A stretch of 60,000 nucleotides of DNA from Membranipora membranacea (lineage: Eukaryota > Bryozoa > Gymnolaemata > Cheilostomatida > Membraniporidae): positions 17,114,001-17,174,000 of the forward strand of contig OU612075.1 in the NCBI GenBank assembly GCA_914767715.1. The letters run 5' to 3'. The notes below the pieces were generated by a model. The model had not been told where the DNA came from and did not search any database. It saw only the letters and a list, made by a program, of their open reading frames with translations. This document shows positions 1 to 14,577 of this stretch, piece after piece (within the stretch, counting starts at the first letter, position 1; every line of letters starts with the position of its first letter). The position numbers and the translations under genes were made by a program.

Positions 1-3000
1 CACATGATATTGGAAATTCTGCATGGTTATTCGTTGCGGCCAGCAAATCCTTGTAGCTGGTATATATTTTGGTATATGGGTCACCCTTTTATGTATACAG
101 AATATATAGCTTAGTTAAATGATTTGCAATTAGTGAATCTATTTCCCCATCTCAGACAGGGCCCAACTCAAACGGGCTGATAGATGCCAGTGTGCAAGTG
201 ATTAGATATAATGATTATTGCCTGCTGGATCAATTTCTGTGTTTACGTCAGACTAGTTATTGAGTTAACCACTGCTGCACTGGAAGTAGTGAGCTGCGGA
301 GACAGACAAGTGGGATTGGTCTGTCTCCAGTCCGTGTTATTGTTTAGCTTGGTTGTGTTGATTGTAGGCTCGGCTAGAGATGTGTTTACCACTTTCTGTT
401 ACATTCATAGAGTTATTTTATAGTATATTAATACTCTATGGTTACATTACAGACCAGACACATTTCTTTGCTTTAAAAAAATAATATTTGTTGTAAAACA
501 TGTCCAGAGTCTCGTCACATGAGACTACATGTGAGATTATATATATAGATATATATATATTTAATGTCCATGGACTCTGTTGTCACTATGAGAGTGAAGC
601 TGCTGTCCCTTTTGGTCTGTGATTTCCCTCTCTCCAGTCGAAATACCTCATCAATCTTGCTGTGGTGTTGATAATGGTAATTCCTGTATACAAAGCTATC
701 CTAATCACAGACTATGATGATGGGCTGTAGTTACCAGAGGTCCCAATTCTATTCTCTATTTGACCTCTTTACTTCCAAATTTGTGGCAAGCAGTGAGTGA
801 AATATCGTATCGGGTCTGTCAGAAAATTTGAATATTTATTGCCATTTGGAAAACGAATCAGAGCAATTTGCTGCTAAATACGAAAATTCAAGTGGCGTTG
901 GTAGTATTGTTAAATTTTAATACCAGAAGTGAAAAAGGCGATATGAATGATAGCCAGCGACGGCTTGATAATGTGATTACGCAGTGTGGCATTCTCATAC
1001 GTGAGATAATCATATGTGTCTGGGGGTGAAAAGTGGCTTGCAGTACTTTTAGTGTTTCTAAATAATACCCCAATACACTGCTCTCACCTTGGGCAAATTA
1101 ATACTAAGCCCTCATATCAAGGCTTATATACTTGCAAAGCACTTTTCATTGCTCTAATATCGTTTTAATCTGGTTTGATAAAATTCCATTGCCTTTGTGG
1201 ATAAATCGTACCTAGTTGTATATAGATATACTCTACTTGCCAACTATTAATTTGCGCTGCCCCACAAGTAGAGCCTCAGATTAGTATTGTATACAGCAGA
1301 TTGTATCAGTAAATTCCTGAGCTCCTCTCACTTGTACCTGACTGAGTGTAATCTAGCTGCCATAATTTTGTACTTGAAAGTTCACACTGAGTCATGATTT
1401 TGGAGTTGGGAAACTGTCATCAAAACAAAGGAAAAACAAAGAATCAGCTCTGTTAGTAGTTTATTGCTTTTTATCCAGTTCCTAGAAATAAATTTTCAAA
1501 GTTTGACCAGAGACTATAGATATAGTCTCTGGTCAATTAGATAGACTATAGATAGATCAGATCAATGAACTCCCTCTTCATTGATCAGATATAGATTAGT
1601 CAGATAGACAATTAGTCAGACTCTGGTTTGACTATGGCCAACTTATATAAATATACTGCAATCATGATGAACTAACTCCCAGTTTATCAAGTCGCAAAGC
1701 TAAAAACTTGAAGGTATTAATGTCATTCTAAGCTAACAATGATGGATGTTACCAGCCTGAAACCTCAAATATGTTTCCCACAGATTTACCATTGTTGTTG
1801 ATAATAAAAACAAACTTGTACTTTTCTGTTCTGACGGATGACATCGAGTGACAAGTTCCCTACGGTCTACTGAGTGGGATTGTCACAAAACTAATCTTCT
1901 CCAAGTGTCAGAAAATTGTATGTGTCTGCGGACTTCCCCAACTTTCTATAAATATAACTTTTAGCTATTTTTTTGTTGATGTCTCCTCCTAGGCTTTTTA
2001 CTTGTAAAAGTAAAGGTCTTTGCTGGCCGGCCATCCATTGTGGGTATTTATTGCTGACTTATGAAGTTTACGGCAAGTCGAGAAGGCCTACTAAAGTTGA
2101 AACGCAAAGGTTATTGTAATTTTCTTTGACCCCCAGGGCAAAAGGCATAGCCATCGTGTAGACACTGAGAGTAGTGAAATGTAAATAGCCCCATGAAAAT
2201 AGATGAGAAAGCTGTCCAAATAACTGTATAAATACCATGCCTTCATTGATCTAATTTATTGCATAATTCCGCGGCCATAATTCAATTAGCTGATTAACTG
2301 TATGCTATATTTCAATTAGAGTGAGTGTTTTGATGTCGAACAGGGGCGGATATGTCTTAAACTCTACCCCTCAAGTTGATGCATGCCATAGGATTTGTAA
2401 GGAAGAACTGGGGAACTGTGGAATTCAGTTCTGTTTTGCCTGTCTGCTTTTTGCAGTTGTGTCTGTTCAAAGTTCGCTTGTTTTTGGGCGGGCTCTTGTT
2501 GCTGTTACACCGAATCGTTACTGCTGTTATGTTGGGAATATGCGGGCAAGCAAGCTATATATTCTGTCATTTTATAAGTCCCTGTAACACCCCTTCTACA
2601 GCAGCAACATTTAGGCATCCCATAGCCCGCTGGCCTCATCCGTCATTTGAAAATTGGTTCCAGGCATGTTGTTTTGGCTAATGGAAGAAGGTTCAAGTGT
2701 ATAAAGTACCTTGATGAACTGGTCGGTTATGCACAATGAAATACAATGTATAACCAGTAACCATAGAGAAACTTACTCTACCCTTCTCTATATAGGATCT
2801 ATCGTGATCCAGGATTGTGTTGTTCCAGCTCTAGGCCAGTAAATCTAATTTACAAATATTGTAGAGATGAATTGAGATTTTTTTGGTGTTTATTTCACTC
2901 ATCGCATAATCTAGTAGAACTGTATCAAGCTTCATACTGTACTTTGTAATGTACTAGTTCTTCCTTACAACAAGCACTGTTCAAAGCTTGTAGATTGCCT

Positions 3001-3305
3001 TTAGTAAGGCCTCAGGGAATCATTCAAAGTCCTATGATAAACGCCGCTAGCATGTCCTAAGAGATTCATCACTGCTGTCTTTTGTTCAAAAAAAAAATTG
3101 AAGTATTGTTTGGCGAAAGTAGATTTTACAAAACTTTTATATAAGTTTTTAACATTAAATATTATGCACTTGCAGCATTATTGTTGGTGGGGCAAATGTC
3201 CATCGGGAATTATGAGGGATGAACTGCATTATGGGAATGGTTTATGGATACACTCATGTGTATATTATATGTATTTATATTATATATATATGTTTATTGT
3301 TGCAG
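1..3305. other. No recognised exon; probable FARP intron or upstream region
   Basis: AT-rich sequence in which I could not find exons for FERM lobes 1 and 2, which must lie upstream of the first visible FARP exon. The open frames here are short and have no family resemblance. A perfect hairpin lies at 1505-1534. The stretch is most simply a long intron of the FARP gene, so the gene start would lie left of the window. Confidence 0.5.
1505..1534. repeat. Perfect 14-bp-arm hairpin
   Basis: Arms 1505-1518 and 1521-1534 are exact reverse complements around a 2-base loop (stem GACCAGAGACTATA). A second, weaker hairpin with a TTCATTGATC arm follows at about 1560-1586. It is one of many short palindromes in this window. 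Confidence 0.85.
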
Positions 3306-6300
3306 AGGTATAAACCCGAGTGATGCAGATTTTCGGTTATTGGACACGGCTCGTAAGACAGATTATTACGGTGTAGTGCTGCACTCGGCTCAGGATCATG
3401 AAGGTAAGAGTGTGGTAGTAGTCAGGAGTAACTAAACCACATATAGCTGCTAGTATACTCAGAAACATCATACCTTAGCTCTATCCTATTTTTCTGTCCG
3501 TTGTTCATCATCTTGTTTTACTCCGCAAACTTCAACTCAAAATAAGTAATACTCACTTCAGACCTTCACACATGAATTCACATACCTGCTATTGCATAGG
3601 CGATCTTTTGGGTACCAGATATCCTTGAAGTAATCACTTGCTTTTTATCACAATAGGTATTATGAGGGCTGCAAAACTTTTGAACGAACATATGGTTTTT
3701 GCATCATTATAAGAGTTGCTCTCTCAATGGAAGCCTATATCAATGAAAGGGCATACTCCTAAAATGGGCTTTGATTATTATCCAAGTTCTTTATTTACAT
3801 CAGGGAGGGTGGGATATACCTCTCCCACCCTCCCTGTTTACATACATTTTATATAATAATGCTATTCTTGCGGTTTATATTCCTGGATAATCCATGGTTA
3901 TCTGGTTCTGTTTCAGGAGTGGCGTTGCAGCTGGCTGTCACAGATGCAGGTATTTTTGTGTATCAGAATCGACAGAAAATCAACACATTCTCATGGGCTA
4001 AAATCAGAAAACTCAGCTTTAAAAGGAAACGATTCCTCATCAAATTACATCCCACAGCTGATCAGGTATATAATATTAAAATGTCATAAATAATATAATA
4101 TAATATAATATAATAATATATGAGCTATATATATGTGTGTTTGTTTATTTTATTATTTGAAATATAATTATAAATGAGATATATATATAACAATATTATA
4201 TATTTATATATATATAACATGATAATATGTATCATGATAATTGTACTAAAGGACTACAAAGTACTGCTATGAGCATAGTCTGAATTATTCATAATGTTTT
4301 ACTGTCGGTGTGTAGTGTTGTACTGGTTCTCAAGCTTGAAGTGACGGTGCTGTGCGTTCATTTAGTCAACCAAATAATCAGTTCTAGAAACTGATGTGCA
4401 AAAGTGAAAGGACGGTGTTCCACAGACCCATTTAACTATTAAATCATAGTAACATTTGCATGTAATCTCTTCTTATTCTTCTTTTTCAGGCGTATTACAA
4501 GAACATAGTAGAATTTTTCTTCACAAGTCGTGATTTATCGAAACAGTTTTGGAAAGGAGCGATAGAACACCATTCGTTCTTCAGATGTCGTAGTGTTGGT
4601 CTAGTAAAGAAGCATAGGAAAGCTGTACTGACTAGGGGGTCCTCATTCAGGTAATGAACTGGTCTAGTGCTAAAGTTCACCTAATTTATCGTTTGTATAG
4701 TCTTAAGTTAGTACACCAATTTCTGTTGTAACTAAGTTATGTTACTGCCACACATTAACAAATCCTGTCGTCGACTTTTCTGTATCTTTTCATCCAGACA
4801 GGGTGGGTAAATGAATCATTGATCTCAAGAGTCCCAGAGATTTAGGGTTGTGAAGAAGCAGGCACACGCATGTTATATTTTTTATATATCTCAAGATGTT
4901 TCACTCACATCCACAGCTTCATTTGCCTGATACTTACAAGTTTGTGAAAAGGCGGCGATATATTTATATAAATAAAAAAGCATTTATAATCATTATATAT
5001 TCAATATGAAGATGTATTTTATTTAATTGTATTAAAGTTCCCTCTTATTCACAGATACACTGGAAGGACCCAGAAACAACTTTTAGATCACGTCAAAGAG
5101 AATTATGTCAAGGGCAGCAGAAGTTTTGAGCGGTAAGTGAAGGCATTACCTCATTGGTTGACTCAAAACTCGTTTGTGTCCCTCTGTGCCTCTGTCCTTC
5201 CCTAAACTTTCATTGTGCAGGACAATTTTGAAGTGATTTAGGTTTGTCTCCTGATGATTTTTACCTTCCTAACTCTGACTCTCCGTCATGACATGAGAAT
5301 TCAATACGAATAATGGTTTATCATGAGGAACAGCTATGGCCTCATAGACCAATACTGACACACATGAAGGATAGCTTTGTACCTATATGTAACACTTGTG
5401 TACAAACTTTACAATCTGTTACAGAACTTTAAGCACACGACACACACTAAGTGGAGGAGCGCGCAGTTTTACAGCCAGCCGCTCGACCACACTGAATAGT
5501 AAGAGGGAGTTCCATCACGATACATCAACAATGAGCAGTGGTAGTCATGTTATAGGAGGCAGCGAATCACAGCACTCGGGTAAGCTTATTATTTATCAGA
5601 TAATGTTTGTCACAGTCTCTTACGAAGCTGGTTAAGGATGTGTGTAAATTAATAAGAACCTGCTTCATTTGGCTTTTGACCTGGCGGCTTTGAGGGGTCA
5701 TCGCAACTTCCAGATATTGAATTTAGCAAGTTGTAGGTTGCAGTTGCAGGTTGCCAAATGGAAATAGCCTTCATCGCAATAAGCTCTGCAACCAAATCTG
5801 GTTCTGTTGTGTTGCACATTATAACTTGAGTGAGTTTTGGGGCGCAGAATTCAAAATGATTTCATCAAAGCTGTCTGTTGTGTCACACATTATAACTTGT
5901 GAATTTTTTCAGGGGCCAAACCCAAAAGGGTTGTTCTAGTTGGTAATTACAGTTGATGAGTATCTATAGCCTGCTTGGTGCCCTCATTTAGATATGTGAT
6001 CGAGAATTATGTTACTCACTAATCAAACTTTCAAATCTGTTGAGTTTATAGAATGTTTTATGAGCATCTCTTGAATTCCTCTTGGTGTGTCCAAACGTCA
6101 TTCTCAGACACATTTTTATTTTAATATGATGTCTCTCGGTCGTTATAATTTGTCATTGCCTGTGGATCTCTATAACTAAGTACTCTGTATCTTGTCCCTT
6201 GGCTGCCGTATTTTATGCTGGTTAACACAGAGAGAATGATTATGATATGTGATATGGGTTTCCCTCTTATTATGCATCTCTAGCTGTTATGAGCAGTTTT

Positions 6301-9300
6301 ATCCTGTCTTATTCTATCATATTTGAGATGGTTTTAATTGGATTTCTCTTCAATTACGGATACTGACAAACGGTCATCGAGTTGTCTTCCCTGTTCAGTA
6401 TGAGAAGATAACTTAACATTAAATTAGATTGACTTGCCATCGAAGGCACATATGTTAACCAGAGTGATTTATATGTATATATATACTTATACCTTAATCA
6501 TATCATCTTTTCTTATGCAGGCTTCCGAACACCAGGATCACCAGTAAGGTCGTCACCTATGGAGAGATCTATGGAAGCATCCGCTAGTCCGGGGTCGGGG
6601 CTACGCTACAACCCCCCTAGTATGGACAGAAAACAGTCAGAACCAGTGCTAGGTCGAGCTGGTGCAGCTAATATTAGCATGGAGGGACAGTACCTGGCAC
6701 GGTAAGAAACAATAATAAAAACCAATAACCCCGATAGTTCTTGAGGGAGCTCTGTGAAATACCACAGCTCTACTTTAGGCAAACAATCGAGCCATCTTAA
6801 ACTCACCCCCTGGCATTCTGTATCAACTCCTGAAATCAATCCATTCACTACGTTCTTCATATGATTATTTGATTTTTTTCTGGTGTTTAGTTATATCTTC
6901 ATTCATCCAAAAGCCAAACACCTTCTCCAATCCCTAAAAACTTAGTAAGCAACTCACAATAGCGTAATTTTCATATCTGTACTCTTTTATCCAACAGCCA
7001 GCCAGATTATAATAATATACCAGAGAAGGTAGATCAGCCCCCTGAGCTGTTACCCAGATCTGATTCTGTCAATAATATTCCTGAAGAGGTCGAGGACGAT
7101 CAACACGCTGAACCAACACGACTCAACGTAAACTCATCGTAAGTTGTCTCCCACAAAATTGTATCAGCTGCTATAGATCACACTGATCTCGTGATATAAT
7201 ATGACATACACATATATCTGAAAAATACAGCATGGATATATTGATGTAGCCTAAGTCTCTATACAAGGAATATGGTGTGACCACCGAAGTTCAAAATTTA
7301 TAATAAAGGGCGGACAGCATTAAGAATGTAGATTAAAATCGACTCAACAATTAAAAATATACATGCTAATAGCGTATAATCTCAATTTCACTGTATACTG
7401 AAAGGCGGCTGTTGTCTTTGCCCCACTATTTTTTTTGGGAAAATCTATGCCACTTCCAAACATGAATGCTCCATTATTCCTCCAATAGCCTCAATTTTAT
7501 ATTGAGTGTTTCTGGAGATAGCTACCTGTTGGACACTTTAATCTCATGGCGTATTTATGTGTGTCTGCCCGGTCTTTACAGATACGGAATCGAGACAGAA
7601 GCGTCAATTCATATCGACAGCTCGTTAGCTTCAGGCAGTAATGAGACTGCCATATTCTCGTATGTCGCCCCCTCACCATCACACCCCCCCCCCCCCATTC
7701 CGTGTGTACTGTGTGTTATGCCCTTTCCTTTCTTGTTGTGGTTGCATTGTGAGTTTGATGGGTCACAAAAAAGGAAATGAATCTAAAAAACAAGTATGCC
7801 TGTGCTTTGAGCTGTTGGAGTTATAAGAGTGATCTACCACACCTATTCATTTCTAGGCTATCATGCGTGTTTCCCTTATCTTATGATGCAGCACGAATAT
7901 AAATGTGTTCGGGCAAGTATTCATTCAGCTGTAAAGATTCACATTGCCTATAAAGCAACAATAAATTCAAGTTGTGTCCTCACAACAAAGAAGAAGACAA
8001 CTACTAAATTCTAACCCTGTATAAATAAATCTCCTTACACCATTATTTGTATAGTCAGATTATATATTGCAATTGCTTCTTTTAGATTGTCACCAGGCGG
8101 TGGTCCAGCTATGATGAGGGTTAGAAGTGAAAACGACACATCATCACATCAGAGGATTCAACCTCCTCAACCCCATCAACATCTCAATAATGACTCATCA
8201 ATACATCATATACATGCAGCAGCTCAAAATAACACAGACACATCATTACCCCTACATCAACAACAACCATATATGATACAGGTATGTATCCCCTACTAGT
8301 ATATCAACAAATAAATAAGTGAATAAAAAGGAGGGAGCATACAAGGTCTTGTATTGAGCTAAGGCAACATTTTCCGTATCCTAATATGAATGTATCTACT
8401 GCCATTAAGGTAATCTTGTCTAAGTTATTTGCAAAAGGCATGCTTGATTGCAACTCCTGTTCCCTGCAATTCAATCAACAGCCAATGCCAATCTCCTAGT
8501 CTTCCCGTAGTTCTTTGAATATTGGAACACTGCCGTTCTAACTTCTACATACTACTATTTTATCAAGTATTGATAACAATACAATATACATACATACATA
8601 CATACTATTTATACATAATGTTTTAGTTTTTTTATGTCAAGTTTATCATTATTTCCTTACATTTTTATTGTAGAACACAGACCCACAGATACATTCTCCT
8701 AATCACCAGGTGGAAGTTAACTCTAATCATACTCAGTTCACTCTCGGTAATCCAGCAGAGATGGTCAACGGAAAATCTAACAACACAACAGTCTCAACTC
8801 TGCCTGATAGCAACAAAAAATCTGGAAAAGTAAGTTAAAAACTGACTCCCAATATCCCATGATGCAATTCTTCATTTCATAAATTAAAGTGGTTATTTAT
8901 CACGCTGATCAAACAGGTGACACAATTAAGTGTAACTCACTAAAAGAGAATGCCTAATGAAAAGAGGAAAGTATCAAAGAAATGATGCCATATCGTAATA
9001 AAATGTGTTAAATATGAATTCCCAAATTATTTGGGAATTCATATTTAACACATTTTCTTACGATATGGTATCATTTCTTTCATTTCCATTGTCTTTGTCA
9101 TTGTCTGACACGCAGTCTTTCAACTTTAGTGATGCAAACTTATGTGGTCCGATTCATGCCTTTACACCTTTACGACTTCACACTACAGCATATTTTGGTC
9201 ATGCAGATTCCATCTCATGCTTATTATTCTTTTATTTCCAATTCAGAAACTGCCAACAGATAAAGCCTACTACATAGCTAAAGAGTTCCTGATGACAGAG

Positions 9301-12300
9301 AGAACCTACCACAAAGATCTAGGAATAGTAATCAATCATTTCCGGGAGTACATGGCATTGGAGGAGGCGTCTGCGCCCACCCTCAGTCGTCTGTACGAGA
9401 CGTTACAGCCTCTGTACTCGTCACACTGTAGATTCCTAGATGAGCTGGAGCTGAGGATGAGTAAGTGTGAGACAAGGATATCAGAGAGCCTCACTGTCGA
9501 TATCAGCGATCTTATCTGTGATCACTTTAACGATCTAGAGGTAAATACCCTCATATATGCACTATTTGTGTATAGCAAACAGTATTTTTGGTTATTTTAA
9601 TCCCAGTCCATCTGTTGGTCACCCTATGGCAGATGTCCAAACTTGAGAGACTCCTGGGGGGGATGGTGTGATATAACATCTTACATGCACTATTTGTGTG
9701 TAAAAGATATTATTCTGGTTTGTTTTGAACCCCTTGTTGTTTGTCAGTCACCACATAACAGATGCTTGAACTTTGAAAGATTACAGGTTGATCTAATACA
9801 TGATTAATGTATTAAAGCTACCATGAAGTATTTTTGATATTGGATTGATATCATCAATTAAAAACTATATTTCTCATATGATTGGTATGTGAGGTTTTGT
9901 TACCGTTGCCTTCCATCTGAGAATCAACCAAGCCAAAACAAAAACCTACTGTCAATTTATCTGTCATACTCTGACACTATATTACAGTGCTATAAGAACT
10001 ACTTGTGTGGTCTGGAGGAGCTGCTGACAGAGCTAGTCAGGTGCTCTGAGTCTAACTCAAGTTTCTCTAGTAAGCTGAGAGAGTTTGAGACAGAGAAGAT
10101 GTGCTACCTGCCAGTATTTACTCTGGTACTCAAACCAGCTCACAGACTAGTATACTACGAGATAGTGCTCTCCAGTGAGTTATGCTAAACATATTTGCTA
10201 GATCAATTTTTGATGCAGTTTGCCTGCGTTTGGGTTTGCTCCCCCTTGAGCCCGCGGCTTACTAGTACAATTGCAGCGATCATAACTTGAGACAAATTGT
10301 ATTGGATGTGATCTGATAATTTGCCAGGTATCGCACCCTCAAAATATGAGGAGATGCAAGTGCATATACATCGCTACCTTTTTATAGATGCAGATGGATT
10401 TTTTAGGGATAGGAAAGGGGTTATTTTCACAAATCAACCCATTGTTCCTCATGACAAGTCACTCTGATTTCTGCATAAATAAGTTCAATTCCCCTGATTT
10501 CCTACCAAACATTAGCTACATTATTTGATGTTCCCTGTCTTTATATTATGTTCCTGTTTGCAGAGTTGGTAGCTCACTACTCGATGAATGCTACAGACTT
10601 CACCGACTGTAAGCAGGCGTTAGCTGCCGTCACTGAGGTGTTGGGCTCTCTCAGAAGTATTATAGCTGAGTTAGAGAACACAGAGAAGCTGATCGAGCTG
10701 CAGCAGGATGTGGGAGGAGTAGATGAGCTCGTCAAACAGGGCAGAGTAAGTATATGAGCTGTAGGTGCATCATCCTCCTGCTTTCTCTGTCTTTTAAAGT
10801 TCACTTGGATTTATCAATTACATAGATTAGATTTTCCGTTGACCATCTCTGCAGAATTACTGAGTGTGAACTGAGTATGATTAGAGTTAACTTGTACCTA
10901 GTGATAACATGTATTGCATGTTCAATATGAATAGCATAAGAAAATAATTTTTAAATATTTGTTACCAGACTAAGATACGAATTGCCCTACTTCATAATAA
11001 CGTTATTTCCAATTGACTATGGTGGACTCATCATCTCATGGGGTAGACCACTGTTTGTGTAGACAGTACATTTGAAGGATCTGTAATGGCTTGTCATGAT
11101 TTGTCACATCTTTTTGGTTTTTTATATCTTAATAAATTATTATAAAATATATCATGTTATTTTACAGTATTTTATCCGAGAAGGCTGCCTACAGAAGTTA
11201 TCCCGTCGTGGGTATCAGCAGCGGCTCTTCCTGCTCCTATCTGATGTATTACTGTATACTAGTAGAGCACAGAGCTCGTCACAGCTACAGTTCAAAGTTC
11301 ACGGTCACATGCCCCTGGCTGGTATGTCACTAGAGGAGAGTGACCCTAATGTGGGAGCCAGTAATGGATTTACTATATACGGCGCAAACAGGTGCCTCAT
11401 AGTGGCTGCCAAGTAAGTACCTTCGATCTAGTATTAGGATACAATATCAACTGTTTAATGGCGGTTATCAAGGAAGTGTGAGTGTGCTTTACAGCTAGGC
11501 AGTTGCTCATTATTGTCATGCCATTAAACTACCGCAAAGACTGCCTCTCCCTCCCCCTCAATCAAAGAGTTGTTCTACCACCTCAATCCCATTCAAACAG
11601 GTCATTTTTTGCTCACCGATCTTCTCTTATTCCCCACACAAATATGTTCGTCTTTAAGTCTAGCTAAGTAACAAGCTCCCAACACAAGCGCCAAGCATCG
11701 TGCACAAAATTCTCTCTGCAACTGTAAGTGAATGAGAATGTTTTTTCAAGATGAGTAAGTTAATTGAGTGAGTGGATATATTTAGTAGTTGAGCCACTTA
11801 GTTGATGGACTGCATTGCTAAATTATAGTTTCTGATCGTATTGCAGCTCTCAGGAAGAGAAGGATAAATGGTTGGAAGATCTGAATTTTGCAATAAGCAT
11901 TGCTAACAGTGATCAGATAGAGTTAGCCGAGATGCCTCTACCAGCAATCAATCCGCCTAGTAATGGGCTCGGAGACGGGGAGGACAGTGAACCACCCGCA
12001 TCGCCTGACAAATCTCAAACTCAACACAGGTAAGCCAGGCTATATCATCCGCTTTGTGTTGATGAGACGACGTATTGTCATGTATAGATGATGATATATA
12101 ATATTTACTCCAGACAAGACCATGTTCCGCATACAGAACACCATAGAACACTAAATCGAATAATTATTAAACTTAGCATAGTAAAAGAAACCATCATTTG
12201 TGTTGTGATGATATTGGCATATGAGGATCATTCTTTCCTTCCCCGGTCTCTTTTTATGCGCTCTAACTCTACATGAAAGTAACTTGGCTGTGACATCAAA

Positions 12301-14577
12301 AATGGTCATTGTCATGATAACCATTGAAGTCTCCATGTCATGCCAAGTCCTACATGGAGACTTCAGAGATTATCTGCGTCATAGCTGGATTATCAGGACA
12401 AGAATATTTATCTTTCCATTTGAATATTATGAGGCCTCCAATTCCAAAATTTAATTACTTATTTTTTAACTCATTCATAATATTTTAGAGCCAACACTAC
12501 AATGCATGTCTGCTGGCATAGAAATACAAGCGTGAGCATCAAAGATATACAGAACGCTATCAAACAACAGCTTAGTGGCTATCTACTTAGAAAATTCAAA
12601 AATAGTAACGGCTGGCAGAAACTTTGGGTTGTCTTCACTAATTTCTGTCTCTTTTTCTACAAAACACACCAGGTAAGGTTCATCCTTAGTACACATAGAA
12701 TACCTAAGTGGAGTATATATTAGATAGAGTTGTGGGTTTAGCTAGTTTGGGGTTGACTTAATGTTAGCTAGCAAAAACTTTCACTAGCTAAGGTTGAATT
12801 AAATATAAGGTAGTGTGTTTGAGTTTGGTTAATGTTAGCTAGCCATTAATAGTCAATTTTCATGTAAAGACAACTTGTGATTAAGTTTTATTCCCTTTCT
12901 GGCCTTATGTAGTCTCTTATTATCTCAAATAAAAGCATTGGTCTCTACCAATTAAGAATTGGAGAGAATAATACACATAAATGTTTGATGAATGACCTGT
13001 AAGACTTTGACTATTGACTTAGTGATGTTACATATAAAATTGTAGGGATTTCGATAGAATTGTGTAACCTCACCTACATTGACTCTAACCATCAACTTTT
13101 TAAGTCTGTATTTCCCTCTGATATACATTTTTGTCCTGTTAACAACAGTTTGCCGAAAATTGGATAATTGAGCGTGCACTGGCCAGATTAACTTCTATCC
13201 ACGGTTGCTCAACTTACTATTTACATACCAAAATCACGTAACGGCGTGAAAATGAAATTGTCACCAGTTCAAATTGGTCTCATTAAACCACTTTACAAGG
13301 TCTTTAACCCACAGTGCAGATTAAAAAAACAAACAATTTGTGGTTGAACTTTGTTTAATCATCCTTACATTCTCAAAATTACAGTACAAACATACTCAAA
13401 ACTAAATCATTCTTTGACTGGTTTTATCATAAACTTATACAATATATATATTGTATATTATATATTATATATATATATATATATATACGTTGATATCATA
13501 ATATAGGTTTATGGGTTTTAAGGTGAGCATCCATTCAAGCAGATTTAGGACTAAGATCTCTTCTCAGTGAGTGGGTCAGGCGCCCAATCAGAGCACTGCT
13601 ACCGGAGATTCAGATTCAATACCCAACCACCCGATTCAATCCGTTACCGAATGGACTTGACTGATTTAAAATAATAATATAATTACCTCAGTACAGTGAA
13701 GTTCACTTAATTCAAACCTCTGGGGACCACAAAAATTTGTTTGAATTACGTGACATTAGAATGCATTGAGATCTGGCTGAAGGGACCAATTTTCCTTGTC
13801 TGAGTTCACAGGAGCTCTGAATTATTAAGTCTGTATTGACCAGCTTATACTGTATCTGATTATTGTTTGTTGTCTCTTTACCACAGGAGGATCACCCTCT
13901 GGCTAGTCTCCCACTGTTAGGTTACTCAGTCAGCAGACCCTCAGCATCTGATGGTATCAATAAAGATTACGTCTTCAAACTTCAGTTCAAGAATCACGTC
14001 TACTTCTTTAGGGCTGAGAGTGAATACACATTTGACAGGTAGGTTTGGTAGCATGACGGTCTGACTTCCAGATTAACACGAAGACATATTCATAAATTTT
14101 CGTTTGGTTTCTTTTCATGTAGCCATCAAACCCTAATAACAAAACTCGTGATTTTCCATAATGACTGAAATTGATACCAATGACCTGTTTGGGCGTAACT
14201 GTTTCCAATCTAGAGGTTGACCAGCGGTCATCTACACATTTGGAAATGTTCATTATCGAACCCTGGACTGCTCCGTTACCATCTGGAGGTCAACAAGTTA
14301 CTTTTAATTATAAAGTTTCCAGGAAACCTTTTCAAACAAACAAATAGATACCTAATACCGCTAGTTCATCGAGGGCAGTCTGACTTACAGTTTTTATTTT
14401 GCATAGAACCAATACTGCTTACCATAAAATCTAGTCTTTTGGCCTACCGCTGGACTCCTTAGGTGAAATATAACATCTATGTCTCAATCTGCTTATAGAT
14501 GGATGGAGGTTATTAACAGCGCCACACACAGTGCTAGAAGGACGAGGATGTTCTCCCGTGTAGACAGTATGACATGA
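3306..14577 (+). CDS. FARP: FARP-like FERM, RhoGEF and PH domain protein (3' part, 18 exons)
   Basis: Family role: exchange factor for Rac/Cdc42-type GTPases at the membrane-actin interface. Exons: 3306-3403, 3917-4065, 4490-4650, 5055-5132, 5425-5579, 6521-6701, 6998-7138, 7582-7659, 8086-8281, 8674-8829, 9247-9540, 9988-10174, 10564-10745, 11168-11412, 11847-12029, 12489-12672, 13887-14038, 14499-14577 (TGA stop). They join in one frame to about 965 residues. Order: FERM lobe 3 (residues 1-136; contains [17 protein letters not shown]), FERM-adjacent segment with [15 protein letters not shown] (about 130-162), low-complexity linker rich in Ser, Pro, Gln and His (about 213-464), DH (465-670; [12 protein letters not shown]), PH1 (685-790; [10 protein letters not shown]) and PH2 (850-950; [20 protein letters not shown]). 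This order is diagnostic of FARP1/2. FERM lobes 1-2 and the start lie outside. The linker is longer than I recall for vertebrate FARPs. The first exon could instead start at 3308. Confidence 0.93.
3801..3836. repeat. 14-bp-arm hairpin, G/C-rich stem
   Basis: Arms 3801-3814 (CAGGGAGGGTGGGA) and 3823-3836 are exact reverse complements with an 8-base loop. It lies in the first visible FARP intron, so the transcript would carry a strong stem-loop. Confidence 0.85.
4088..4222. repeat. AT microsatellite-like tract
   Basis: Runs of TAATA and TATATA units directly after FARP exon 2, inside the intron. A similar (TA)n tract lies at about 13439-13490. Simple sequence only. Confidence 0.8.
7685..7699. 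repeat. Poly-C homopolymer
   Basis: An uninterrupted run of C about 14 bases long, just after FARP exon 8 and inside the intron. It is a likely length-variable site. Confidence 0.8.
8976..9080. repeat. Near-perfect 105-bp palindrome with a 1-base spacer
   Basis: Arms 8976-9027 and 9029-9080 (52 bases each) are reverse complements with two mismatches around the single T at 9028. It lies in the FARP intron between exons 10 and 11. No terminal repeats or target duplications are visible, so a local inverted duplication (template switch) is as likely as a mobile element. Confidence 0.9.
12326..12364. repeat. 13-bp-arm hairpin
   Basis: Arms 12326-12338 (GAAGTCTCCATGT) and 12352-12364 are exact reverse complements. 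It lies in the FARP intron between exons 15 and 16. Confidence 0.8.

Noticed and set aside
2321-2681. Overlapping plus-strand frames of 88 and 101 codons
   Set aside because: No domain, no splice context and no similarity to missing FERM lobes.
13552-13640. Possible plus-strand tRNA-like sequence around GATTCAATACCC
   Set aside because: No convincing A box at the right distance.
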